Below are positions 1 to 6,295 of a DNA stretch of 12,003 nucleotides, piece after piece. Each line of letters starts with the position of its first letter. The first letter of the stretch is position 1. The notes beneath the pieces are model-generated. The model saw only the letters and a program-made list of their open reading frames with translations, was not told the origin of the DNA and ran no database searches. Position numbers and translations under genes: made by a program. Location of the stretch: positions 1 through 12,003 of the forward strand of contig DUHK01000120.1 of NCBI GenBank assembly GCA_013330915.1, given 5' to 3'. This DNA is from Methanosphaera sp. Lineage in GTDB: Archaea > Methanobacteriota > Methanobacteria > Methanobacteriales > Methanobacteriaceae.

Positions 1-543
1 ACTAATAACACACAACAAACCAATAAAATACAAAAAAGAAGTTGAAGATGGCGAAATAATAAAAATTGAAGCCCAATGGGGACCTATTTCATACCAAAGC
101 AATTATGAAGATGTGGAAATAGCCATTCCTCCAGAACTAAAACCATTCACAACTGCAAGATTCGACATAAAAAACAAAGGAACAGAAAACAACCAAATAA
201 AAATACTCAAAAACACAGACAACAAATCAAAACCAAGAACACCAAAATGGTTCACAAACAAAGAAGGACAAGGAACAATCATAGAAAGCACAAAAGGAAA
301 AATCAACATAGAACTACAATGCATAAACAAAGGAACACTAGAAATAGCAACAAGAAGCATAGACTTCAGAGACAAAAACAAAAAAAGAATACCACTAAAC
401 ATAGACCTCAAAAAACTAACAATAAACAACCAACCACAAATAAACAAAAACACACTAATAACACACAACAAACCAATCAGATTCAAGAAAGATGTTGAAA
501 ATAATGAAATAATAAAAATTGAAGCAGAATGGGCTCCAATTAC
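1..543 (+). repeat. In-frame tandem repeat, period 453 bp (151 codons)
   Basis: Positions 1-90 align with 454-543 without gaps. The first 24 bases are identical and most later bases match, for example the shared run AATAATAAAAATTGAAGC in both copies. Translated, the two copies read LITHNKPIKYKKEVEDGEIIKIEAQW and LITHNKPIRFKKDVENNEIIKIEAEW. Only one full unit and part of another are visible; more may lie upstream. Confidence 0.85.
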
Positions 544-568
544 AAATAAAAGTCTTTTAGAAGATTAA
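1..568 (+). CDS. 3' end of a tandem-repeat protein, probably the C-terminal repeats of a surface-glycan enzyme (5' partial)
   Basis: The frame is open from position 2 to the TAA at 566-568, so the gene starts before the window; the GTG at 113 is internal. The visible 188 residues contain a unit that recurs with a period of 453 bp (151 codons). A block starting LITHNKPI at position 2 recurs at 455, with 24 identical bases at the start of the copy (1-24 and 454-477). The unit is hydrophilic and Asn/Lys/Ile-rich, with a FRDKNKKRIP segment and a closing EIIKIEAEW segment, and has no membrane segment. From memory, similar segments (RDKxGxRIPxxID, then a HxKPxxYxKxVK stretch) occur at the C-termini of glycosyltransferases and glycerophosphotransferase-like enzymes of gut methanogens; that assignment is tentative. 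Codons 155-484 end almost exclusively in A or C. The following hairpin and T tract mark the transcript end. Confidence 0.8.
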   Translation, partial: LITHNKPIKYKKEVEDGEIIKIEAQWGPISYQSNYEDVEIAIPPELKPFTTARFDIKNKGTENNQIKILKNTDNKSKPRTPKWFTNKEGQGTIIESTKGKINIELQCINKGTLEIATRSIDFRDKNKKRIPLNIDLKKLTINNQPQINKNTLITHNKPIRFKKDVENNEIIKIEAEWAPITNKSLLED

Positions 569-571
569 AAT

Positions 572-608
572 AAGTTGACATGTATCTGTCAACTTCCACT
601 ATTTTTTT
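572..608 (+). terminator. Hairpin plus T tract after the repeat-protein gene
   Basis: The arms AAGTTGACA (572-580) and TGTCAACTT (587-595) pair perfectly over 9 bp around a 6-base loop, and T7 follows at 602-608. It begins 3 bases after the stop codon. A second hairpin, ATCATA (612-617) with TATGAT (624-629), is followed by T8 at 631-638 and reaches the converging gene's stop codon. Confidence 0.75.
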
Positions 609-636
609 ATAATCATAGGAAATTATGATATTTTTT

Positions 637-1788
637 TTATTCGCCGAAATGCTGTTCCACTTTTGTAAGTTCTGAAGGTATATCTATAGATTGTGGACAT
701 GCTTTCACACATAATCCGCATTTGGTACAGTTATGTGCCTTTTTATCATCATGCAAATGGAACCTGTATTGAACTGACGGATTGTCGCTGCCCGATATTT
801 TGTCCATATTATACTCGTGGAAACATTTTGGTATGTTTACTCCCTGTGGACAAGGCATACAATAGTTACATCCGGTACATGCTATGTTTTTTAGTTTTTT
901 GTATTCTTCCTTTATTTCTTCAAGGATTTCCATGTCATTGTCTGTTAACATGTTTTCTTCGGCTTTGTCGGCAAGGGATATATTTTCCTTTACCTGTTGC
1001 AGATTACTCATTCCACTTAAAACACAGTTTACTTCTTTTTTATTCCACAAGTAGTTGAATGCCCATTCAATATTTGAATACTCTGATTGTGCCTTTGAAA
1101 ATATATTCCGGATGTTTTTTGGCTGGTTTTGTGCTAATTGTCCACCCCTTAACGGTTCCATAATCATCGTTCCGATTGATAATTTGTTCAGCTTTCTGAG
1201 TCCTTTTAGTCCCGGATTTTCTTCATTATCCAGATAATTTACCTGGGTTAATGCAAATTCCCATTTATCATAGTCATCAAGTATTTCTTCAAGCAGTTGG
1301 TATGATCCGTGTGTTGAAAATCCGATATGTCCTATTCTTCCATCATCAATCGCCCTGTCAATAAAGTCATATAGTCCACTGTTTTTTATCTTTGAATAAT
1401 ATGAATCTTTTATTGAATGTATAAAGAGCAGTTCTATTTGGTCTGTGGAAAATTGTTTGAGCTGGTAGTCAAGAGTTTTATCGAAGTATTCCCAAGACAG
1501 TATGTTCCATGAGGGTATCTTTGTTGACAAATGTATTTGATCCTGATAATCCTTAAGTAAATTACCCATTATTGTTTCACTTACCCCAGGTTTGCTCCTG
1601 TCTGTTGTATGATAGACCAGTGCAGTGTCAAACATGTTTATACCGTGTTCTATTGCATAATCCACCATTTTTCTTGTTTCTTCTATGTTTACATCTTCGG
1701 GGTTTTCACTTTTAAGAGGCAGTCTCATTGCACCGAAACCAAGTATGGATGATTTTATTCCTGTTTTTCCCAATTTCCTATATTTCAT
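637..1788 (-). CDS. Aldo/keto reductase with C-terminal 2x[4Fe-4S] ferredoxin domain (COG1453 type)
   Basis: A 383-residue cytoplasmic oxidoreductase, counted from the ATG at 1788 whose product begins MKYRKLGKTG, the usual start of this family. An upstream ATG at 1809 would add seven residues; neither start has a convincing ribosome binding site. Residues 1 to about 290 form the AKR barrel with the catalytic tetrad visible: Asp54 and Tyr59 in FDTALVY, Lys90 in STKIP and His124 in LFIHS. The tail carries two cysteine clusters: C304, C307, C310 and C313 in CTGCNYCMPCPQG, and C354, C357, C360 and C364 in CTKCGLCVKACP. These match ferredoxin-type [4Fe-4S] sites and suggest electrons pass between ferredoxin and a carbonyl substrate or nicotinamide. 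The substrate is unknown. T tracts separate it from pheT upstream, so it probably has its own promoter; a TATA-like TTATACATAA lies near 1850-1860. Confidence 0.92.
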   Translation of the reverse strand: MKYRKLGKTGIKSSILGFGAMRLPLKSENPEDVNIEETRKMVDYAIEHGINMFDTALVYHTTDRSKPGVSETIMGNLLKDYQDQIHLSTKIPSWNILSWEYFDKTLDYQLKQFSTDQIELLFIHSIKDSYYSKIKNSGLYDFIDRAIDDGRIGHIGFSTHGSYQLLEEILDDYDKWEFALTQVNYLDNEENPGLKGLRKLNKLSIGTMIMEPLRGGQLAQNQPKNIRNIFSKAQSEYSNIEWAFNYLWNKKEVNCVLSGMSNLQQVKENISLADKAEENMLTDNDMEILEEIKEEYKKLKNIACTGCNYCMPCPQGVNIPKCFHEYNMDKISGSDNPSVQYRFHLHDDKKAHNCTKCGLCVKACPQSIDIPSELTKVEQHFGE

Positions 1789-1903
1789 GCTATTATATTT
1801 AATCTGCATTATTGAAGTAATTGTCCATTAAAATTAATTTCATTAATGTTTATGTATAATTATGGGAATTATTTTTGAATGAATATCTGTTGGTGTTTTA
1901 ATT

Positions 1904-1929
1904 AAAAAAAAAGATTTGTATAAAAAAAA
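1904..1929 (-). terminator. Oligo-T terminator downstream of pheT
   Basis: Read on the minus strand, T8 (1922-1929) and T9 (1904-1912) follow the pheT stop codon within about 45 bases. There is no strong hairpin. This is the usual archaeal form of intrinsic terminator. Confidence 0.6.
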
Positions 1930-1948
1930 GGAGATGGTGATGAAGAAC

Positions 1949-3628
1949 TTATTTTTCAATGAATGTTATCTCGAAGAGTATTGTAGGGTATTCCAGGTCA
2001 AAGTTAGTTAATACCTGCGGATTTACTTCTCCAAAGTATCCTTCTAATGTGAATGGGGTTTTTTCATCAAATGCTTCGACTGTGAACTTTGCGCTTCTTC
2101 CCATTATAAACACACTATCATCATAATCTTCCAGAATCATTTTGAATCCAAGGTTGGATACTACGGATTCCATGTATGATTTTATTGTTGTCAGGTTTGC
2201 ATTTGATGATATTTGTGCACCGGCCATTTTCTTAACTGTTCTCATTTTTACTTCTGCATCATCATCAAGGTATGCCACATCACCTATTTCAAATATTTTT
2301 TGAGGCAGTTCCTCGTGTTTGTTGTCCTGTAAAAATTCCAGAAGGCTATTTACGAGTGACTGTCTGATCATTGTTCTGTCCTGGGTTATAGGTTGTGCTA
2401 CTGTTACACGTCTTGGTTCTATTTCATGACCCAGTTTTGTGTAGTGTTGTTCTTCGCTTGTGAGCATCAGGCTTTTTATTTCCGTAAATCCTAATCCTAT
2501 CATTACCTGTTCTAGTATTTTGTCGAATTCTCTTTTAGGGTCTGGATTTGCTATTGTTGAAAATTCAGGTAGTTCTGCCGGTAAGTCATTGAATCCGTAA
2601 CCTAATGCTATGTTTTCGATAATGTCAACTTCGTGTAGAATGTCTATTCTGTATCTTGGCACGGTTACACGGACTGTTTCTTCATCAATTATTTGTGCAT
2701 CGAATCTTGTTTTTTCGAGTGTTTTAACTATTTTTTCTGCAGTTAAATCAATACCTATGTATTCTGATGCTAATGAGGTATGTACGTCTATGACTTGTGG
2801 ATCAAATTGAGGATATTCAATGTCATCATTATATGGGTATTTAACTACCATTGTTTCAATTTTTGCTCCTTCATGTTCTGCCATGTTACTTGCAATGATG
2901 TTTAAAGCGTTTGTAACAGCATTTATGTCAGTTCCTGTTACATCAATGAAAAGGTTTTTGGTCTGTGTTGTTAATTTTGTTAAATCACTGTTGATAATTG
3001 GAGGCATACTCATTATGTTTCCTTTTGCGTCAACTATTAATGGATAGAATTCCTTGTCTTCCAAGAGTTTTGAGTATTTTTTCCCCTTGTCATGTTCTTC
3101 AAGTATTTCATCCAAAGTCAGTTCCTCTGTTGAATCAAGAGGGATGAACTTGTCTTGCTTAGGATTTCCTGCCTTATAGTAGAAGGGTGCCTCAACCTTG
3201 TCCAGGTCATGGATACCTATTGCAACCTTCTTTCTGTCCCTGCCTATTACCCAGTGAAGATGTTCCTGGAATTCCATTATGTTAACCAGTTCTTCCTCGG
3301 TTATTTCTACGTTTTTTACCATGCATGTTGCAACGTATGGTCTGATGTTTTCCAGTTCTTCATCAACTGTCATTGTGTTTTCCGTTTTAATTACATCATA
3401 CTTAGGCATTCCTGTTTCAATTTCAAGGTATCCTTTAAGTGATCTGACAATTCCTTCCAGACTATAATAATCAGGTCTGTTAGGGAAGAATTCTACCTTA
3501 ACTTCTTCATCTGTGTAATTTTCAACATCACTAGATATCATCGGCAAGATATTGATTAATTCATCATTATCTAGTGTTTTACCTAATTGTTTGTAAAGTT
3601 CATCGTATTTGAAATTTATTACGGGCAT
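1949..3628 (-). CDS. pheT: Phenylalanyl-tRNA synthetase beta subunit, archaeal type
   Basis: A 559-residue cytoplasmic protein, the normal length for archaeal PheT; bacterial PheT is near 800. With PheS, which is not in this window, it forms the alpha2-beta2 enzyme that charges tRNA-Phe. The N-terminal region carries FFPNRPDYYSLEGI (47-60). A B3/B4-like editing region spans about 115-265. The B5 region runs about 281-350 and includes PRYRIDILHEVDIIENIA. A catalytic-core-like domain covers about 365-559, with TQDRTMIRQSL (416-426) and IFEIGDVAY. The start is supported by AAAGGAAA about 8 bases upstream of the ATG. The gene lies 60 bases downstream of the small membrane-protein gene on the same strand. 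A hairpin plus T7 sits in that gap, so joint transcription is uncertain. No sign of damage. Confidence 0.97.
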   Translation of the reverse strand: MPVINFKYDELYKQLGKTLDNDELINILPMISSDVENYTDEEVKVEFFPNRPDYYSLEGIVRSLKGYLEIETGMPKYDVIKTENTMTVDEELENIRPYVATCMVKNVEITEEELVNIMEFQEHLHWVIGRDRKKVAIGIHDLDKVEAPFYYKAGNPKQDKFIPLDSTEELTLDEILEEHDKGKKYSKLLEDKEFYPLIVDAKGNIMSMPPIINSDLTKLTTQTKNLFIDVTGTDINAVTNALNIIASNMAEHEGAKIETMVVKYPYNDDIEYPQFDPQVIDVHTSLASEYIGIDLTAEKIVKTLEKTRFDAQIIDEETVRVTVPRYRIDILHEVDIIENIALGYGFNDLPAELPEFSTIANPDPKREFDKILEQVMIGLGFTEIKSLMLTSEEQHYTKLGHEIEPRRVTVAQPITQDRTMIRQSLVNSLLEFLQDNKHEELPQKIFEIGDVAYLDDDAEVKMRTVKKMAGAQISSNANLTTIKSYMESVVSNLGFKMILEDYDDSVFIMGRSAKFTVEAFDEKTPFTLEGYFGEVNPQVLTNFDLEYPTILFEITFIEK

Positions 3629-3652
3629 GTTATATTTCCTTTATGATTTGTT

Positions 3653-3677
3653 AAAAAAATAAATAAACGGGGTTTAT
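3653..3677 (-). terminator. Hairpin plus T7 after the small membrane-protein gene
   Basis: On the minus strand, ATAAAC (3672-3677) pairs with GTTTAT (3663-3668) around CCC, and T7 follows at 3653-3659. It lies between the 122-residue gene and pheT and would at least partly separate them. Confidence 0.5.
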
Positions 3678-3688
3678 GTGTGTTTAAT

Positions 3689-4057
3689 CTATAATGATAA
3701 TATTATCATGAAAAATATTGATTCTATTACAAAATGTAATGCTCTGTGATGTAAGCCATTCATTTCTATTTCAAAGTAGTTGTGGAATACGTCTATGCAG
3801 AAATGTATTGTTCCTGCCAGTACCCCTATGGTGAATGATTGGAATACCAGTGATAATACTATGAAATGAAATATTGCTTCTAGTACTTCATGTACTATCC
3901 AGGTTACGAATGATGATTTGACTATGTTATGCACCATTTCCCCAAATATTATATAGAAATCACTGAATGTATGCCAGATAATTCCGTGTAAAATATCTGA
4001 ACAGGCCAATACAAGGGCTATGTAAAACCATTCTATATCCATATTTTTAACCACCAT
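3689..4057 (-). CDS. Small His/Glu-rich membrane protein of unknown function
   Basis: I do not recognise the family with confidence. The 122-residue product is almost entirely hydrophobic helix, about four predicted membrane segments, yet it has ten histidines and many acidic residues. They often sit four apart on one helix face: H56-E60-H64, H85-D89-H92 and H104-H108-E112, plus D21, H24, H29, E40 and H43. Such spacing suggests metal binding within or near the membrane. H-x3-D and HHRALH loosely recall membrane-bound metal-dependent hydrolases, but I would not assign it. The start may instead be the ATG at 4042 (MDIEW), because GGTGG lies about 8-9 bases before it, inside the longer reading. 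The gene ends in a perfect 16-base palindrome (3694-3709, ATGATAAT with ATTATCAT). It diverges from the HTH regulator gene. Confidence 0.75.
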   Translation of the reverse strand: MVVKNMDIEWFYIALVLACSDILHGIIWHTFSDFYIIFGEMVHNIVKSSFVTWIVHEVLEAIFHFIVLSLVFQSFTIGVLAGTIHFCIDVFHNYFEIEMNGLHHRALHFVIESIFFMIILSL

Positions 4058-4160
4058 TCAATTTTTTTGATTAAAAAAATTTTATTATATTATTGTATAT
4101 GTTTTAAATTAGTTAAATTTATTTGCATATATGTTTTTTACATATTTATTATTATAACAT

Positions 4161-4187
4161 TGTGAAATATATATATTCCATTTCACA
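4161..4187 (+). promoter_or_regulatory. Perfect inverted repeat over the TATA box of the HTH gene: candidate operator
   Basis: TGTGAAAT (4161-4168) and ATTTCACA (4180-4187) are perfect 8-base complements around an 11-base spacer. The AATATATAT run between and inside the arms is a good archaeal TATA box, about 80 bases before the ATG at 4252. Transcription would then start near 4195-4200, leaving a leader that carries the GGAGG site. A dimeric regulator bound here would block TBP, so autoregulation by the adjacent HTH protein is the simplest reading. It also lies in the shared region of the divergent membrane-protein gene. Confidence 0.5.
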
Positions 4188-4238
4188 TAATATATAATTA
4201 ATAATAAACGAGAATGTTAAATATCAATATAGGTTAAT

Positions 4239-4243
4239 GGAGG
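4239..4243 (+). promoter_or_regulatory. Ribosome binding site that fixes the HTH gene start at 4252
   Basis: GGAGG lies 8 bases before the ATG at 4252. The upstream in-frame ATG at 4237 overlaps this site and has no site of its own, so 4252 is preferred. Confidence 0.8.
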
Positions 4244-4251
4244 AATGGATT

Positions 4252-4650
4252 ATGAAACCACCTTGTGAAATAGTTGTATGGTATGTTATACCCTCAATAA
4301 GATCAAAACTTGCAAAGGAATTGTTAAAGCTTGGAATGAAACAGAAAGAAATTTCACAACTGTTAGACATCACACAACCTGCTGTTAGTCAATACATCAG
4401 TGACAAAAGAGGCCATGAAATAAATTTCAGTCCTGAAGTAGAGAAATACATCCAGAATATGGCAAAGGAAATGACAACAGGAGAATTACAACCTATAGAT
4501 CTTATCCCTAGATTTTGTCATGTATGTAAAACAGTTAAAACACAGGAAGTTCTATGTCAATTACACAAGGAAAAAGTTAACATCCCTTCATATTGTAACA
4601 TTTGTATGGGAAGCCAATCCGATTCCAGCATTTTTGAACTGCATGATTAA
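4252..4650 (+). CDS. HTH transcriptional regulator with C-terminal Cys/His zinc motif (COG2522-like)
   Basis: A 132-residue cytoplasmic DNA-binding protein. Residues 1-25 (PPCEIVVWYVIPSIR and following) match the conserved opening of archaeal COG2522 regulators. A Cro/XRE-type helix-turn-helix spans about 28-54, including KEISQLLDITQPAVSQYIS. The C-terminal part has C89-x2-C92-x9-C102-x2-H105, a likely zinc site, followed by a second CxxC at C115/C118. In thiamine-related members of this family a ThiN domain is fused to the HTH; none is present here, so its ligand is unknown. The start was chosen for the GGAGG at 4239. Upstream lies an inverted repeat over the TATA box, which suggests autoregulation. 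gshA follows on the same strand after a hairpin and T tract, with its own TATA box. A role in thiol or metal sensing is inference only. Confidence 0.88.
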   Translation: MKPPCEIVVWYVIPSIRSKLAKELLKLGMKQKEISQLLDITQPAVSQYISDKRGHEINFSPEVEKYIQNMAKEMTTGELQPIDLIPRFCHVCKTVKTQEVLCQLHKEKVNIPSYCNICMGSQSDSSIFELHD

Positions 4651-4709
4651 TAGTATAAACTATTAAAACCCTCTTTAACGGGTAATTTTATTCAATTTCT
4701 CTTTTTTTT
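4647..4709 (+). terminator. Double hairpin plus T8 after the HTH gene
   Basis: TTAATAGT (4647-4654) pairs perfectly with ACTATTAA (4659-4666) around ATAA, and the stop codon is inside the 5' arm. A short ACCC/GGGT stem (4668-4671 with 4680-4683) follows, then T8 at 4702-4709. This argues that gshA is transcribed separately. Confidence 0.65.
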
Positions 4710-4764
4710 GATTTTATAAATGAATGATATTTTTTTTTACAAAATTTTTATAACAATGTTAACT

Positions 4765-4772
4765 TTTATATG
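4765..4772 (+). promoter_or_regulatory. TATA box of gshA, placed for a leaderless or near-leaderless transcript
   Basis: TTTATATG at 4765-4772 is centred about 26 bases before the ATG at 4795, the normal distance from an archaeal TATA box to the transcription start. No Shine-Dalgarno sequence lies between (GATACAATATTATAAC). A weaker TATA-like TTTATAAA near 4712-4719 is an alternative. Confidence 0.45.
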
Positions 4773-4794
4773 TTTTAAGATACAATATTATAAC

Positions 4795-6210
4795 ATGAAA
4801 GAATTTCTGACAAAAAACAACATCAAAGGTCTGATTTGTCCTGAAGAACTGCTAAGTGGAAAATTTGGATTTGAGAAAGAGGGTCTTCGTATAGATGAAG
4901 AAGGCAAATTATCCTTAACACCACACCCTGAAGTCTTCGGAAACAAATTAACAAATCCTCATATAACTACAGATTTTTCAGAAAGTCAACTTGAAATCAT
5001 AACACCACCCTTTGATTCCGTTAAAGAAGCATATCACTGTCTAACCTTTTTAGTCGATATTGTTAACACGTCAATACCTGACGACCAGTACATATGGAAT
5101 CAATCATTACCATGTATATTACCCGAGGAAAAGAGGATTCCCCTTGCTGAATACGAAGGAAAAGCAGGTGAAAACTCAAGAAACTACCGGATAAATCTGG
5201 CAAAAAAGTACGGTACAAAAAAACAGATGATTTCTGGAATACATTACAATTTCTCGTTAAGTGAAGATACCATAAAAAAACTATATTCCCACCTGAATAA
5301 AGACATTTCATATAAAAACTTCAAAAATGAAATTTATCTTAAAATTACAAGAAATTACCTTAGATTAAAATGGTTTTTAATCTATTTAACAGGAGCAACT
5401 CCTGCAGCTCATAAAACATTTACGAAAGAAAGCATAAACCTCATGGAAAATGAGGATGGTATGGATGCATACTATTCAAATGATGGAGTATCATTTAGAA
5501 ATTCAAGAATGGGATATAAGAATCTGGTATCATTATATCCAAGATATGATAGCATAAACAACTTTGTAGATGATGTTAACGGATACATTGATGATGGAAT
5601 CCTTTCCGAAGCAAAAGAATTGTACACACAGATACGACTTAAACCAAAAGATCCTGCAAGATATCTGGAATCCCTGAAAGAAGATGGAATATTTTATGTC
5701 GAAGTAAGAAGCATAGACATCAACCCATTTGATAAATGTGGACTTTCCCTGACTGATGCAGAATTCGTACACCTGTTTTTAACATACCTGTTACTTAAGG
5801 ATGAAAACGATTACGAAAAATGGCAAAGTGAAGGATTATACAATGAAGAAATAATTTCCGAGGCAGGATTTAATCCAGATACCAAACTGCTCAAAAACGG
5901 CAAACAAGTCAATATAAAAGACTGGGCAGATGAGATAATTGATGAAATCTCACAATTAAATGAATATATGGGCTTAAATAAAGACAACATTATCCAAAAC
6001 ATCAGGGAACACATAAACAATCCCGAAAAAAGCTATGCCAAACAATTAATTAAAATAATCGAAAACAAGGGTTTCATAAAAAGTCAGACATCCATTGCAA
6101 AACACAACAAGGAAACAAGTTTTGAATCCATAAACATGGAAACCATAAAAAACAACGAAAAATTATTGGAATACTACACCAAATCCCTTCCAAATACAAA
6201 AATAGACTAA
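4795..6210 (+). CDS. gshA: Glutamate-cysteine ligase (gamma-glutamylcysteine synthetase), stand-alone GshA
   Basis: A 471-residue cytoplasmic ligase joining L-glutamate and L-cysteine with ATP to give gamma-glutamylcysteine, the first step to glutathione. The family (PF04262, E. coli GshA type and the N-terminal half of GshF) is clear: FGFEKEGLR (24-32) for the first acidic metal/substrate residues, HITTDFSESQLEIITPP (56-72), MISGIHYNFS (about 145-154) and YVEVRSIDINPF (301-312). The wording of these motifs is closer to bacterial GshF than to E. coli GshA, but the protein stops where the GshF ATP-grasp domain would begin. It could therefore make only gamma-glutamylcysteine unless a partner lies elsewhere. 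The ATG at 4795 is preferred over 4720: the extra 25 residues are hydrophobic and lack homology, and the TATA box fits 4795. Most methanogens lack this enzyme, so transfer from a gut firmicute is likely. Confidence 0.93.
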   Translation: MKEFLTKNNIKGLICPEELLSGKFGFEKEGLRIDEEGKLSLTPHPEVFGNKLTNPHITTDFSESQLEIITPPFDSVKEAYHCLTFLVDIVNTSIPDDQYIWNQSLPCILPEEKRIPLAEYEGKAGENSRNYRINLAKKYGTKKQMISGIHYNFSLSEDTIKKLYSHLNKDISYKNFKNEIYLKITRNYLRLKWFLIYLTGATPAAHKTFTKESINLMENEDGMDAYYSNDGVSFRNSRMGYKNLVSLYPRYDSINNFVDDVNGYIDDGILSEAKELYTQIRLKPKDPARYLESLKEDGIFYVEVRSIDINPFDKCGLSLTDAEFVHLFLTYLLLKDENDYEKWQSEGLYNEEIISEAGFNPDTKLLKNGKQVNIKDWADEIIDEISQLNEYMGLNKDNIIQNIREHINNPEKSYAKQLIKIIENKGFIKSQTSIAKHNKETSFESINMETIKNNEKLLEYYTKSLPNTKID

Positions 6211-6226
6211 ACAATGAAGTTTAATT

Positions 6227-6281
6227 ATAAAAAAAATTAAGATAATTGAGTAATAACGTTTTAAGTGCAACTGCACTTAAA
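6227..6281. terminator. Shared terminator region with perfect 10-bp inverted repeat between gshA and rmlC
   Basis: TTTAAGTGCA (6260-6269) and TGCACTTAAA (6272-6281) are perfect complements separated by AC, lying between converging genes. An A-rich run near 6229-6236 gives a T tract on the minus strand about 20 bases past the hairpin, useful for rmlC. The near-absence of a spacer means the folded loop would open slightly, so a protein-binding palindrome is an alternative. Confidence 0.5.
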
Positions 6282-6295
6282 GATACTTACCCATT

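Noticed and set aside
103..486. Hydrophobic minus-strand reading of 127 codons opposite the repeat protein
   Set aside because: It is the complement of an A/C-ending, A-rich coding sequence, which automatically gives Phe/Leu/Ser/Val/Ile codons. The plus frame shows a real in-frame repeat and runs through from the window edge.
1..568. CRISPR array or diversity-generating retroelement variable repeat as an explanation for the repeated A-rich sequence
   Set aside because: The repeat is 453 bp, coding and in frame, with no short regular repeat-spacer pattern, and no reverse transcriptase or template-repeat partner is visible in the window.
2610..3467. Several plus-strand readings of 60-95 codons opposite pheT
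   Set aside because: They overlap one another and lie antisense to an intact, well-conserved pheT; none has a ribosome binding site or family motif.
4237..4251. HTH gene start at the ATG at 4237
   Set aside because: That ATG overlaps the GGAGG site serving the ATG at 4252, and MKPPCEIVVWY is the conserved family start.
4720..4794. Longer gshA start at 4720 adding 25 hydrophobic residues, which could pass for a signal peptide
   Set aside because: The extension does not resemble the family, a cytoplasmic enzyme is expected, and a well-placed TATA box lies inside the extension, 26 bases before the ATG at 4795.
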